Of a stretch of DNA of 64,000 bases, positions 26,667 through 34,623 are shown one piece after another. Both the position numbers and the translations under genes were made by a program. Source of the DNA: Glycomyces sp. TRM65418 (GTDB taxonomy: Bacteria > Actinomycetota > Actinomycetes > Mycobacteriales > Micromonosporaceae); contig NZ_JAJFAX010000005.1 in NCBI RefSeq assembly GCF_019710475.1, positions 248,001 to 312,000 of the forward strand, written 5' to 3'. The notes under the pieces were generated by a model. The model had not been told where the DNA came from, made no database searches, and saw only the letters and a program-made list of their open reading frames with translations. The first letter of the stretch is position 1. Each line of letters opens with the position of its first letter.

Positions 26667-28028
26667 ATGAGCGATCTGATCTCCGCCTTGGGCGAGGCCG
26701 GGCTCGACCCCGTCACCGACCCGGACATCCTGGCCGCGCACTCGTGGGACCACGCCGGGCTGGTCCCTCCCGGCCGGGCCGTCGCGCTCGTGCGCGCGCG
26801 CTCGACCGAGGCGGTCAGCGCGACCCTGCGGATCGCCTCCGCGTCCGGCACTCCCGTGGTCCCGCAGGGCGCCCGCACCGGTCTCGCCGGAGCGGCGACC
26901 GCGGTCGACGGGGCGATCCTCCTCGACCTCTCCCCGATGGACCGCATCCTCTCGATCGACCCGGTGAACCGCTTCGCGGTCTGCCAGCCCGGCGTCCTCA
27001 ACGCCGCGATCACCCACGCCGCCGCCGAGTACGGCCTGCGCTACAGCCCCGACCCCGGCTCCTGGCAGATCTCCACCATCGGCGGGAACATCGCCACCGC
27101 CGCGGGCGGCATGTGCTGCGTCAAATACGGCACCACCCCGGAATACGTCCTCGGCCTCGAAGTCGTGCTCGCCTCCGGCGAGGTCATGCGCTGCGGGCGG
27201 CGGACCGCCAAAGGCGTCGCCGGGTACGACCTGGTGCGGCTGTTCTGCGGTTCCGAAGGGACGCTCGGCGTCATCACCGAGGCCACGGTGAAGCTCTCGC
27301 CGGTGCCGGCCGAGCGGCTCAGCCTCGCCGCCGTGTTCGACACGACCGCCGACGCCGGACGCGCCGTCACCGCGATCATGGCCTCCGGGGCCCAGCCGAG
27401 CCTGCTGGAGCTCATCGACAACGTGCACCTGCGGGCGCTCGAAGCCCTGCGCCCCATGGGACTGCCGACCGAAGCGGCCGCGCTCCTGCTGGCGGCCTCC
27501 GACGCGAACCCCGTCGCGGAGCTGACCGCGATCGAGCGGCTCTGCGAGGAGGCCGGGGCCGCCGAGGTCTTCCGCGCCACCGACGCCGAAGAGGCCGACG
27601 CCCTGCTCGAATCGCGGCGCAACGCGTACCACGCCATGGAACGCCTGGGCACCGTCCTGGTGGACGACGTGGCCGTGCCGCGCTCGCGGCTGGCCGAGGC
27701 GCTCGACGGCGTGCAGGCCGCGGCCGAACGGCACGGCGTGGTCATCGGCGTCATCGCCCACGCGGGCGACGGGAATCTGCACCCCAACATCGTCGTGCAC
27801 CCCGAGGACCCCGCCTCGCTCGCCGCGGGGCGCGCCGCGTTCGACGAGATCCTGGACATGGCCCTCGCCATGGGCGGCACCATCACCGGCGAGCACGGCG
27901 TCGGTATGCTCAAACGCGATTGGCTCGCAAAGGAACTCGACCCGGTGAATCTCTCGGTGCAGCGGCGGGTCAAAGACGCGCTCGATCCGCTCGGCATCCT
28001 CAACCCGGGGAAAGTCCTGGCCCGCTGA
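26667..28028 (+). CDS. FAD-linked oxidase, GlcD/D-lactate dehydrogenase family
   Basis: 453 residues, VAO-type flavoenzyme that oxidises a 2-hydroxy acid such as glycolate or D-lactate. The N-terminal PP-loop region PVVPQGARTGLAGAATAV and TIGGNIATAAGGMCCVKYG bind FAD, and GSEGTLGVITEATVKL is typical. The C-terminal part has AHAGDGNLHPN and ITGEHGVGMLKRDWL, both hallmark motifs. The ATG is preceded by TACCCT ending 6 bases upstream (leaderless). It stands alone; no GlcE/F subunits are nearby, so it is the single-chain type. Confidence 0.9.
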   Translation: MSDLISALGEAGLDPVTDPDILAAHSWDHAGLVPPGRAVALVRARSTEAVSATLRIASASGTPVVPQGARTGLAGAATAVDGAILLDLSPMDRILSIDPVNRFAVCQPGVLNAAITHAAAEYGLRYSPDPGSWQISTIGGNIATAAGGMCCVKYGTTPEYVLGLEVVLASGEVMRCGRRTAKGVAGYDLVRLFCGSEGTLGVITEATVKLSPVPAERLSLAAVFDTTADAGRAVTAIMASGAQPSLLELIDNVHLRALEALRPMGLPTEAAALLLAASDANPVAELTAIERLCEEAGAAEVFRATDAEEADALLESRRNAYHAMERLGTVLVDDVAVPRSRLAEALDGVQAAAERHGVVIGVIAHAGDGNLHPNIVVHPEDPASLAAGRAAFDEILDMALAMGGTITGEHGVGMLKRDWLAKELDPVNLSVQRRVKDALDPLGILNPGKVLAR

Positions 28029-28126
28029 ACACGGGAAAGACCGGCGCGGGGAGCATGAGAGCGATTGGCGCACAGGGCGCTCGACAACGGCGATACGGTT
28101 TCGTGTCGATCCTGTGACACAGTAAT

Positions 28127-28225
28127 GGGGCCGCAGCGCTTGCCCATTCGCTGCGGCCCCGATAAAGTGGAGGAGCTCCACTTTTCATTGGCACCAGTAG
28201 GGCTGTGCCCGATTGCCCTTACTGG
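28127..28225. terminator. Three tandem hairpins between convergent genes
   Basis: Hairpin 1: 12-bp perfect stem, GGGGCCGCAGCG (28127-28138) with CGCTGCGGCCCC (28149-28160). Hairpin 2: AAAGTGGA (28164-28171) with TCCACTTT (28177-28184), followed by a T-rich end. Hairpin 3: CCAGTAGGGC (28194-28203) with GCCCTTACTGG (28215-28225, one bulge), followed by TTT. They lie between the FAD oxidase (plus) and the pabC-like gene (minus). The rest of the gap, to 28381, has a promoter-like TACTAT but no gene. Confidence 0.7.
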
Positions 28226-28381
28226 TTTCGTGCCCCCGGATTGTTCCGTGCCTCCCGGAAGACTGCCCATGTCCGTCCGTTCGGCTTGTCGGCGTGACCG
28301 GAACACTCATTACTATGAGGACCGTCTCTGGGCGTGGCCTGTGCTGAGCCTGAGAAGAACCTGGGAAACGATGCCGAACCG

Positions 28382-29236
28382 TTACGAAGGCACCTCGAAT
28401 CCCGCGAGTTTGTCCAGCTCAGCCGTGATGTCAGGCCGCTGAGCGACCGCCTCCCCGTCAATCTGAGTGATGAAGGCCACACCTCGAACCGAGGAGCTGA
28501 GCCACGCCGCTTCGGCGTTCCTCAAGTCCCCCACCGAGATCAGCCGCTCCGCCGTCTGCAGCCCGGCCTTCGGGGCCTGTTCCAGCAGGTACGCGCTGGT
28601 GGTGCCGGGGAGGATCCCGGTCGAGGCCGGCGTGGTGCAGAGGGTGTCGCCGTCGAGCCACAGCAGCGACGAGGTCGGGCCCTCCAGCGCGAAGCCGTCG
28701 GCCGAGACCCACAGGGCGTCGTCCGCTCCCTGCGTCTTCGCCCAGCGCGTCACCGCCATCATCGAGGCGTACGACAGGGCTTTGACACCGCCTAGAAGCC
28801 ACGGGGCATCGCCCCGCGCATCGGCATTCACCCCCAGGGTCGCCGTGGCGATCTTCAGGCCGTCCCGGCGCGGCAGGATGCGCTCGCGCGGCACGGGGTC
28901 GACGGTGGCGTAGACCGTGGGCGGCCCGCCGTGCTCGCGGCCGCGGGTGGCGATGAGGCGCAGCGCGCCCTCGCCCTCGGCCCGCTCGCGCCAGGCCGCC
29001 AGGGCCTGCTCGGCGAGCTCGGCCATGTCCGCCTTCGCGGGCAGTTCGAACTCCAGGCGACGCGCGGAGTTCGCCATGCGGTCGAGGTGCTCCGAGAGCA
29101 GGAACGCCTGCCCGGCGCGGACGTTGACGGTCTCGAAGACGCCGTCGCCCCGGAGGACTCCGAGGTCGTCGGCGCACAGGAGCGGCTCGTCGGAGTCGAC
29201 GACGCCGCGGTGCAGTACTGCGGTTACAAGTGCCAT
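28382..29236 (-). CDS. pabC: Aminotransferase class IV, probable aminodeoxychorismate lyase
   Basis: 284 residues, PLP fold type IV. LCADDLGVLRGDGVFETVNV is the family opening, GGVKALSYASMM carries the PLP Lys and EGPTSSLLWLDGD and TPASTGILPGTT are the cofactor-phosphate motifs. The D-amino acid transaminase and branched-chain enzymes share the fold, but this size and the ILPRR pattern fit 4-amino-4-deoxychorismate lyase, which makes p-aminobenzoate for folate. The ATG is preceded by a -10-like CAGAAT 6 bases upstream. Divergent from the Fur-family gene; YgfZ, a folate-binding protein, lies on the other side of it. Confidence 0.75.
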   Translation of the reverse strand: MALVTAVLHRGVVDSDEPLLCADDLGVLRGDGVFETVNVRAGQAFLLSEHLDRMANSARRLEFELPAKADMAELAEQALAAWRERAEGEGALRLIATRGREHGGPPTVYATVDPVPRERILPRRDGLKIATATLGVNADARGDAPWLLGGVKALSYASMMAVTRWAKTQGADDALWVSADGFALEGPTSSLLWLDGDTLCTTPASTGILPGTTSAYLLEQAPKAGLQTAERLISVGDLRNAEAAWLSSSVRGVAFITQIDGEAVAQRPDITAELDKLAGFEVPS

Positions 29237-29365
29237 GCGCTCATTCTGCCCCTCCCCGAGCGGGGCGCGGACCGGCGAGCGGTTTCGGGCCCGGGTGAGG
29301 GTCGACCGGCTCCCTCTGCGGCAGAGGAGACGACCGTTCCCGCGGGCGCGAAGTACGATGCACAC

Positions 29366-29806
29366 ATGCCCACCGAAGCCGAGGCCGAGACCGAACTGGC
29401 GGCGGTGCTGCGCTCCAAGGGCCTGCGCATGACCGCGCAGCGCCAGCTCGTCCTGGAAGCGGTCCGCGCGCTCGGGCACGCGACCCCCGAGCAGATCCAC
29501 GAGCGCATCCGCGGCCAGGTCGAAGGCGTGAACATCACCACCGTCTACCGCACCCTCGACCTGCTCGAGGAACTCCAGCTCGTCTCGCACACCCACCTCT
29601 CCCACGGCGCCCCCACCTACCATCTGTCCGGCGACCGCGGCCACGCCCACCTGGTGTGCCACCGCTGCGGCCGGATCACCGAAGTCGACCCTGCCCTGTT
29701 CGCGAACGCGCGCGAGGAAGTCGCCGACGCCAGCGGGTTCGTCATGGACATCGGCCACGTCGCCGTGTTCGGGACCTGCGCCGAATGCATGGAGAAGCAC
29801 GCATGA
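29366..29806 (+). CDS. Fur-family metalloregulator
   Basis: 146 residues. The winged helix includes KGLRMTAQRQLVLEAV and VNITTVYRTLDLLEEL, the DNA-recognition helix. The dimer/metal domain includes HLVCHRCGRITEVD and FGTCAECMEKHA, two CXXC pairs for structural zinc, and GHAHLVCH plus the upstream SHGAPTYHL as sensing ligands. Members next to ygfZ in actinobacteria include nickel-responsive Nur; iron, zinc and nickel cannot be told apart from the sequence. A TACGAT box ends 6 bases before the ATG (leaderless). It overlaps ygfZ by 4 bp. Confidence 0.9.
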   Translation: MPTEAEAETELAAVLRSKGLRMTAQRQLVLEAVRALGHATPEQIHERIRGQVEGVNITTVYRTLDLLEELQLVSHTHLSHGAPTYHLSGDRGHAHLVCHRCGRITEVDPALFANAREEVADASGFVMDIGHVAVFGTCAECMEKHA

Positions 29807-30903
29807 CCGACATCGCCCCGTCCCCGCTCCTGTCGCTGCCCGGAGCCGTCGCCGCCGGCCCCGACACGGCCCAGTCCGGCCGCACCGCCTGGCACTACGG
29901 CGGGCCGCTCACCGAGCAGCGGACGGCGATCGAGTCCGGCGCGCTCTTCGACCGCTCCGACCGCGACATCATCACCGTCACCGGCCCGCAGCGCCTGGAA
30001 TGGCTGCACTCGCTCGCCACCCAGCACCTGACCAGCCTCCAGCCGCACCACGGCACCGAGATGCTCATCCTCTCCCCGACGGGCCGGATCGAGCACCACG
30101 CCGAGGTCTACGACGACGGCGAGACCACCTGGCTCGACACCGAGCCCGGCCGCGGCGAAGCGCTCCGGAAGTACCTGGAGCTCATGAAGTTCCGCACCGA
30201 GGTCGACATCGTCGACGCCTCCGAGGAGTGGGCGCTGCTCACCTACACCGGCCGGGCCGGCGGCGCGAGCGGGCAGGCGGCCGAGGACGCGTTCGCCGCG
30301 GGCCCGGTCGTGCAGCCCGTGCCGGTCGCGAAGTTCGCCGCCAAGGACCTCCCGGCCGTGGCCACCGCCCAGTACCCGGGCGCGGCGCTGGCCGGCGGAT
30401 GGGTCCGGCGGACCGACGCGCTGCGCGAGGCCACCTACGACCAGCTGGTGCGCCGCGACGAACTCGAGTCCGCGCTGGAAGCGCAGGGCGAGCGGCTCAA
30501 CGTCGCCGGCACCTGGGCGTTCGACGCGCTCCGCGTCGCCGCCAAGCTGCCGCGCTTCGGCATCGACACCGACGAGCGCACGGTCCCGCACGAGGTCCCG
30601 CACTGGCTCGCCGCCGCCGTGCACCTCGACAAGGGCTGCTACCGCGGGCAGGAGACCGTCGCGAAGGTCCACCACCTCGGGCAGCCGCCCCGGCGCCTCG
30701 TCATGCTCCACCTCGACGGCACGGACGAGCACCCGCCCGCGAGCGGCACCCCGGTCACCGCGGACGGCAAGGAGGTCGGGTTCATCGGCACCGCCGTCCA
30801 GCACTACGAGCTGGGGCAGATCGCGCTCGCGATGGTGAAGCGCTCGGTCGCCGCCGACCCTGACGTGCGTCTCATCGCGGGCGATCAGGCCGCGAGTCTC
30901 TGA
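29803..30903 (+). CDS. ygfZ: Folate-binding YgfZ/GcvT-like protein
   Basis: 366 residues, GcvT fold that binds tetrahydrofolate and supports iron-sulfur cluster assembly or repair. The signature AVHLDKGCYRGQETVAKVHH contains the conserved KGCYRGQE, and LTSLQPHHGTEMLILSPTGR lies in the folate-binding part. The ATG overlaps the Fur-family stop (ATGA), so it is coupled to that regulator and probably under the same metal control. The downstream asparaginase gene has its own promoter. Confidence 0.93.
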   Translation: MTDIAPSPLLSLPGAVAAGPDTAQSGRTAWHYGGPLTEQRTAIESGALFDRSDRDIITVTGPQRLEWLHSLATQHLTSLQPHHGTEMLILSPTGRIEHHAEVYDDGETTWLDTEPGRGEALRKYLELMKFRTEVDIVDASEEWALLTYTGRAGGASGQAAEDAFAAGPVVQPVPVAKFAAKDLPAVATAQYPGAALAGGWVRRTDALREATYDQLVRRDELESALEAQGERLNVAGTWAFDALRVAAKLPRFGIDTDERTVPHEVPHWLAAAVHLDKGCYRGQETVAKVHHLGQPPRRLVMLHLDGTDEHPPASGTPVTADGKEVGFIGTAVQHYELGQIALAMVKRSVAADPDVRLIAGDQAASL

Positions 30904-30924
30904 GGGCCCTATTAGCCTCGCCGT

Positions 30925-31902
30925 ATGAGTGATTCCTACCGCGGCGGCGAACCCGTCGCCGAGATCGTCCGGTCCGGATTCGCCGAGAGCCTCCACCGGG
31001 GCAGCGTGGCCGTGACCGACCCGTCCGGGAACGTGACCGCCTCCATCGGCGACACCGGTTCCGCGGTCTTCCCCCGCTCCTCCAACAAGCCGATGCAGGC
31101 CCTCGCGATGCTCCGCGCCGGCTGGGAGCCCGGCAGCGCGGCCGACCTCGCGATCGCCTCGGCGAGCCACCGCGGCGAGCCGTTCCACCTCGCCCAGGTG
31201 GCCTCGGTGCTCGGCGGCGCCGGGATCGGCGACGACCGCCTCCAGTGCCCGCCGGACCTGCCGAGCGACCCGGCCGCCCGCAACGCGATCGTCGCCGAGG
31301 GCGGCGAACCGCGCCGCGTGTACATGAACTGCTCCGGCAAGCACGCCGGGATGCTCGCCGCCTGCGCCGCCGCCGGCTGGGACCTCGCGACCTACCGCGA
31401 CCCCGAGCACCCGCTGCAGCGGCTCATCGTCGCCACCGTCGAGGAGCTCACCGGTGAGACCGTGCGGGCCGTGGGCGTCGACGGCTGCGGCGCGCCGGTC
31501 CTGGCGGTCTCCCTCACCGGGATCGCGCGGGCGTTCTCGCGCCTGGTCGAGGCCCCCGAAGGCACTCCCGAGCGGCGCGTCGCCGACGCCATGCGCGCCA
31601 ATGCGAAGCTCATCGACGGGACCAAGGGCCCCGACCACCGCATGATGACCGCCGTGCCCGGGCTGCTCGCCAAGGGCGGCGCCGAAGGCGTCCACGTCAT
31701 CGCCGCGCCCGGCGTCGGCGCGGTCGCGGTGAAGATCGACGACGGCGCGGGCCGGGCCTCCACGCCCGTCGCGCTGCGGGCGATCACGCAGATCGGCGGC
31801 CTCGCCGTCCCCGAGGACGCCAAACCCGAGATCGACGCCCTGCTGGGGCCCGAGGTCCTCGGCGGCGGCGAGCCGGTCGGGCGCCTGCGCACCCTCCTGT
31901 GA
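30925..31902 (+). CDS. L-asparaginase, type II thermolabile (Rhizobium etli ReAII-like)
   Basis: 325 residues of the family unrelated to bacterial AnsA/AnsB. FPRSSNKPMQALAML has the nucleophile Ser and the Lys of the SxxK motif. NCSGKHAGMLAAC gives the metal-binding Cys and Lys, DGCGAPVLA the second Cys, and KGPDHRMMTAVPG lies near the active site. It hydrolyses asparagine to aspartate and ammonia in the cytoplasm (no signal peptide). The -10 TAGCCT (30913-30918) ends 6 bases before the ATG, so the mRNA is probably leaderless even though ygfZ ends just upstream. Confidence 0.88.
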   Translation: MSDSYRGGEPVAEIVRSGFAESLHRGSVAVTDPSGNVTASIGDTGSAVFPRSSNKPMQALAMLRAGWEPGSAADLAIASASHRGEPFHLAQVASVLGGAGIGDDRLQCPPDLPSDPAARNAIVAEGGEPRRVYMNCSGKHAGMLAACAAAGWDLATYRDPEHPLQRLIVATVEELTGETVRAVGVDGCGAPVLAVSLTGIARAFSRLVEAPEGTPERRVADAMRANAKLIDGTKGPDHRMMTAVPGLLAKGGAEGVHVIAAPGVGAVAVKIDDGAGRASTPVALRAITQIGGLAVPEDAKPEIDALLGPEVLGGGEPVGRLRTLL

Positions 31903-31934
31903 GTGGCCTGCGACTCAAGCGGGGCAATACCCCG

Positions 31935-31964
31935 TGGCACCGCATCGAGCCGGCACGGTAAGAT
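31935..31964 (+). promoter_or_regulatory. Putative tRNA-Leu promoter
   Basis: TGGCAC (31935-31940) and TAAGAT (31959-31964), 18 bp apart, precede the tRNA by about 25 bases. The -10 is good, the -35 weak. Confidence 0.5.
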
Positions 31965-31989
31965 CGTCGCGTCGCAAGTACTGACACTC

Positions 31990-32072
31990 GCGCGAGTGGC
32001 GGAATGGCAGACGCGCTGGCTTCAGGTGCCAGTGTCCGAAAGGACGTGGGGGTTCAAGTCCCCCCTCGCGCA
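31990..32072 (+). tRNA. tRNA-Leu (anticodon CAG)
   Basis: A class II tRNA with a long variable arm. The acceptor GCGCGAG pairs with CTCGCGC (32065-32071) with discriminator A. The anticodon stem CTGGC/GCCAG surrounds the loop TTCAGGT, anticodon CAG at 32023-32025, reading CUG, the favoured Leu codon in a high-GC genome. The T-arm has GGGTTCAAGTCCC. CCA is not fully encoded (CCG follows), so it needs the CCA-adding enzyme that is also encoded in this window. Confidence 0.97.
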
Positions 32073-32077
32073 CCGAC

Positions 32078-32109
32078 AAGGCCCGGAGGTTTCGACCACC
32101 GGGCCTTTT
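32078..32109 (+). terminator. Intrinsic terminator of tRNA-Leu
   Basis: AAGGCCCGG (32078-32086) pairs with CCGGGCCTT (32099-32107) and is followed by T residues, 6 bases after the tRNA. Confidence 0.85.
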
Positions 32110-32220
32110 CGCATACCTCACCAGGCCTCCGCGAGCGGGAACACCCCTCGACCGCCTCGCGTTAGGCTCGGGAAGAGGAACCGGAACGACCAACGAGACG
32201 ACAGTGGGGTCACGCCGACC

Positions 32221-32835
32221 ATGAGTGAAGCGAACAGCAACCAGGAGCAGGGCGGCTACGACGGGCGCGATGGCGAGGACCAGCCGGTCATCGTCGACGC
32301 CGACGGCAACCCGGTCAGGGCCGACGAGGCCGCCGCGGAGGGGCAGGACCGCTACGAGTCCGACCCGACCAAGCTCGTCCCCGAACCGGCGAAGGTCATG
32401 CGCGTCGGTTCGATGATCAAGCAGCTCCTGGAGGAGGTCCGCGCCGCCGAGCTCGACGACAAGGGCCGCCAGCGCCTCCGCGACATCCACGCGCGGTCCA
32501 TCGCCGAGCTCGAATCGGGGCTGGCGCCGGAGCTGCGCGACGAGCTGGAGCGCCTGTCGCTGCCGTTCGGCGCCGACGAGATCCCGAGCGAGGCGGAGCT
32601 GCGGATCGCGCAGGCGCAGCTGGTCGGCTGGCTGGAGGGCCTGTTCCACGGCATCCAGGCCGCGCTGGTGGCGCAGCAGATGGCGGCGCGCCTGCAGCTG
32701 GACCAGATGCGCTCGGGCGAGCTGAAGGCCCTCCCGGCCGGGAGCGACGACCTCCCGCCGCAGCTGAAGGCCATGATGGCCGAGCGGGCGGCGCGCGGTG
32801 ACGACCGCGACCACCATCCCGGTCAATACCTGTAG
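32221..32835 (+). CDS. bpa: Bacterial proteasome activator (Bpa/PafE)
   Basis: 204 residues. The acidic N-terminal tail (about 60 residues) precedes a four-helix bundle: KVMRVGSMIKQLLEEVRAAE, RLRDIHARSIAELESGLAPE, SEAELRIAQAQLVGWLEGLF and the last helix with QQMAARLQLDQM. The protein ends in GQYL, the Bpa variant of the HbYX motif that opens the 20S proteasome gate. It forms a ring that feeds unfolded substrates to the proteasome without ATP. The ATG lacks a strong binding site. The proteasome genes are not in the window. Confidence 0.93.
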   Translation: MSEANSNQEQGGYDGRDGEDQPVIVDADGNPVRADEAAAEGQDRYESDPTKLVPEPAKVMRVGSMIKQLLEEVRAAELDDKGRQRLRDIHARSIAELESGLAPELRDELERLSLPFGADEIPSEAELRIAQAQLVGWLEGLFHGIQAALVAQQMAARLQLDQMRSGELKALPAGSDDLPPQLKAMMAERAARGDDRDHHPGQYL

Positions 32836-32992
32836 GCCCCGGTCATGGCTTAGACTCGGCCCTGCCTTCCCGGCGGGGCCGGCCGCGCCCGCGGTCAAGG
32901 GCCGCGGGGCCTCGCGGGTGTCGCCTGGGGCGGTTCGCGAGCCATAATTGGGCCACCCTTCCCTGGGCGAGACCACTGGAGAGTTGAACACG

Positions 32993-33682
32993 GTGCTTTA
33001 CAAGACGTTGCAATGGACGGCCGCGCCGACCATCAAGCTCATCTGGCGACCGTGGATCGACGGCAGGGAGAACATCCCCGAGACCGGGCCGGTCATCCTG
33101 GCGTCCAATCACCTCTCCGTGGCCGACCACTACTTCCTCGGCCTGACGACCAAGCGGCACATCGCGACGATGGCGAAGATCGAGTACTTCACGGGCGCGG
33201 GCGTCAAGGGCAAGCTCATCTCCTCGACCGTGAAGGCGCTCGGCCAGGTGGCCGTGGACCGCTCGGGCGGGCGCAAGAGCGCCGCGTCGCTGGAGCCGTC
33301 GCTGGAAGTGCTCGCCGAGGGCCGGGTGTTCGCGATCTTCCCCGAGGGGACGCGCTCCCCCGACGGGCGGCTGTACCGGGGCAAGCCGGGGGTGGCGCGG
33401 CTGGCGCTGACCTCGGGCGCGCCGGTCGTCCCGATCGGCCTCATCGGGACGGAGAAGGTGCTGCCGATCGGCGAGTCGCGGCCGCGGGTCGCGCCGGTGG
33501 GCGTGCGCGTGGGCAAGCCGCTGGACTTCTCGCGGTACAAGGGCATGGAGAACGACCGGGTGGTGATCCGGGCGGTCACCGACGAGGTGATGGACGCGAT
33601 CCGGCGCCTCACCGGTCAGGAGTACGTCGACAAGTACGCCAAGCGCCACGCCAAGTCCGACGCGTCCGAGGGCGACGACTAA
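32993..33682 (+). CDS. 1-acyl-sn-glycerol-3-phosphate acyltransferase (PlsC-like)
   Basis: 229 residues. The acyltransferase motifs are NHLSVADHYF (HX4D, catalytic His and Asp), VAVDRSGGRK (acceptor site), FPEGTRSPDG and VVPIGLIGTEKVLP. It transfers fatty acyl groups to lysophosphatidic acid in phospholipid synthesis, at the inner face of the membrane; there is no clear transmembrane helix, as is common for this branch. The GTG at 32993 follows GGAGAG by 9 bases. Its stop codon overlaps that of the convergent cyclophilin gene. Confidence 0.85.
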   Translation: MLYKTLQWTAAPTIKLIWRPWIDGRENIPETGPVILASNHLSVADHYFLGLTTKRHIATMAKIEYFTGAGVKGKLISSTVKALGQVAVDRSGGRKSAASLEPSLEVLAEGRVFAIFPEGTRSPDGRLYRGKPGVARLALTSGAPVVPIGLIGTEKVLPIGESRPRVAPVGVRVGKPLDFSRYKGMENDRVVIRAVTDEVMDAIRRLTGQEYVDKYAKRHAKSDASEGDD

Positions 33683-34623
33683 CCGCCGGCGGTCGCGGTC
33701 TCCGCGGGGGTCGCGGTCCCGGTCGGCGTGCCCGCAGGGGTCGTCGGCGTGTCGGTCGCGGTCGCCCCGGGCGAGGGGCTCGTCCCCTCGGTCGCGGCGG
33801 TGCCGGCGGCCGTGTCGGGTCCGGTCGGCAGGTCGTTCAGGTCGGTGACGGTGATCCCCCAGATCTCGACGGGCACCGGCGGTTCGCCGTCGTATTCGAC
33901 GGTCTCGGTCAACGCCGCGATCTGGTCGAGGACCTCGTAGCCGTCGACGATGCCGCCGATGACGCTGACGCCCACGGTGGGAACGGCCGCGCCGCGGACG
34001 AGCACGAAGGCGCTCCCGGCCCGGCCCTGCTCGTCGGTGACGAGGGCGAGCACGTCCGCGACGTCGTTCCCGGCCATGCCGGTCTCGGTCTGGAAGCGCC
34101 AGCCGGGCCCGTAGGTGTCGTCCGACTCCGGTTCGAAGCCGGGGCTGCCGCAGCGCAGGATCGCGGTCGGGTCGATCGCCTGCGTGGTGAGCCGGTCGCA
34201 TTCGTGCGAGGTGTAGAAGCCCGCCTGCGCCAGGTACGTGAAGGCCTCGACGCCGCACGGGGCCAGGTCGCCCCACAGCATCACGGCGATCTCGCCGTAG
34301 TTGGTCGCGATCGAGGCGATGGACCGGTCGAGGGGGGTGCCGGCCTCCAGCGGCTCCACCGCCGTCCCGGCGTCGTCGGCCTCGGTGACGGTGCACCGCT
34401 CGGCGATGACCTCGCCCCGCTCCGGCGTGTCCTCGCCGCCGTCGCGGAAGGCGAGCCAGGCGACCGCGCCGATCGAACCGGCCGTCAGGAGCACGGCCCC
34501 GAGTCCGGCGAGCCCGCGCTTCCAGCCGCCCGAGCCTTCGCGCTGCCACGGCGGCGTCCCCCGGTAGGGGTTCGCGCCGACTAGTTCGTGCTCGGTCTCG
34601 CTTCGGTCGCGGCGGGGCTCCAT
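33679..34623 (-). CDS. Membrane-anchored cyclophilin-type peptidyl-prolyl isomerase
   Basis: 314 residues. The N-terminal cytoplasmic segment is followed by a membrane anchor (LAGLGAVLLTAGSIGAVAWLAF) and a cyclophilin domain outside, beginning IATNYGEIAVMLWGDLAP, with EAFTYLAQAGFYTSHECDRL, and then a Thr/Pro/Ala-rich tail after about residue 270. The catalytic Arg/Phe signature GSAFVLVRG replaces the canonical FFI segment, so activity may be weak. The ATG lies 43 bases inside the end of the upstream MFS gene, with TACGAT 8 bases before it. The stop overlaps that of plsC. Probably an extracellular folding factor. Confidence 0.8.
   Translation of the reverse strand: MEPRRDRSETEHELVGANPYRGTPPWQREGSGGWKRGLAGLGAVLLTAGSIGAVAWLAFRDGGEDTPERGEVIAERCTVTEADDAGTAVEPLEAGTPLDRSIASIATNYGEIAVMLWGDLAPCGVEAFTYLAQAGFYTSHECDRLTTQAIDPTAILRCGSPGFEPESDDTYGPGWRFQTETGMAGNDVADVLALVTDEQGRAGSAFVLVRGAAVPTVGVSVIGGIVDGYEVLDQIAALTETVEYDGEPPVPVEIWGITVTDLNDLPTGPDTAAGTAATEGTSPSPGATATDTPTTPAGTPTGTATPAETATAGG

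Noticed and set aside
28334-28795. Plus frame antisense to pabC preceded by TACTAT
   Set aside because: The promoter-like box is weak and the frame follows the antisense codon pattern.
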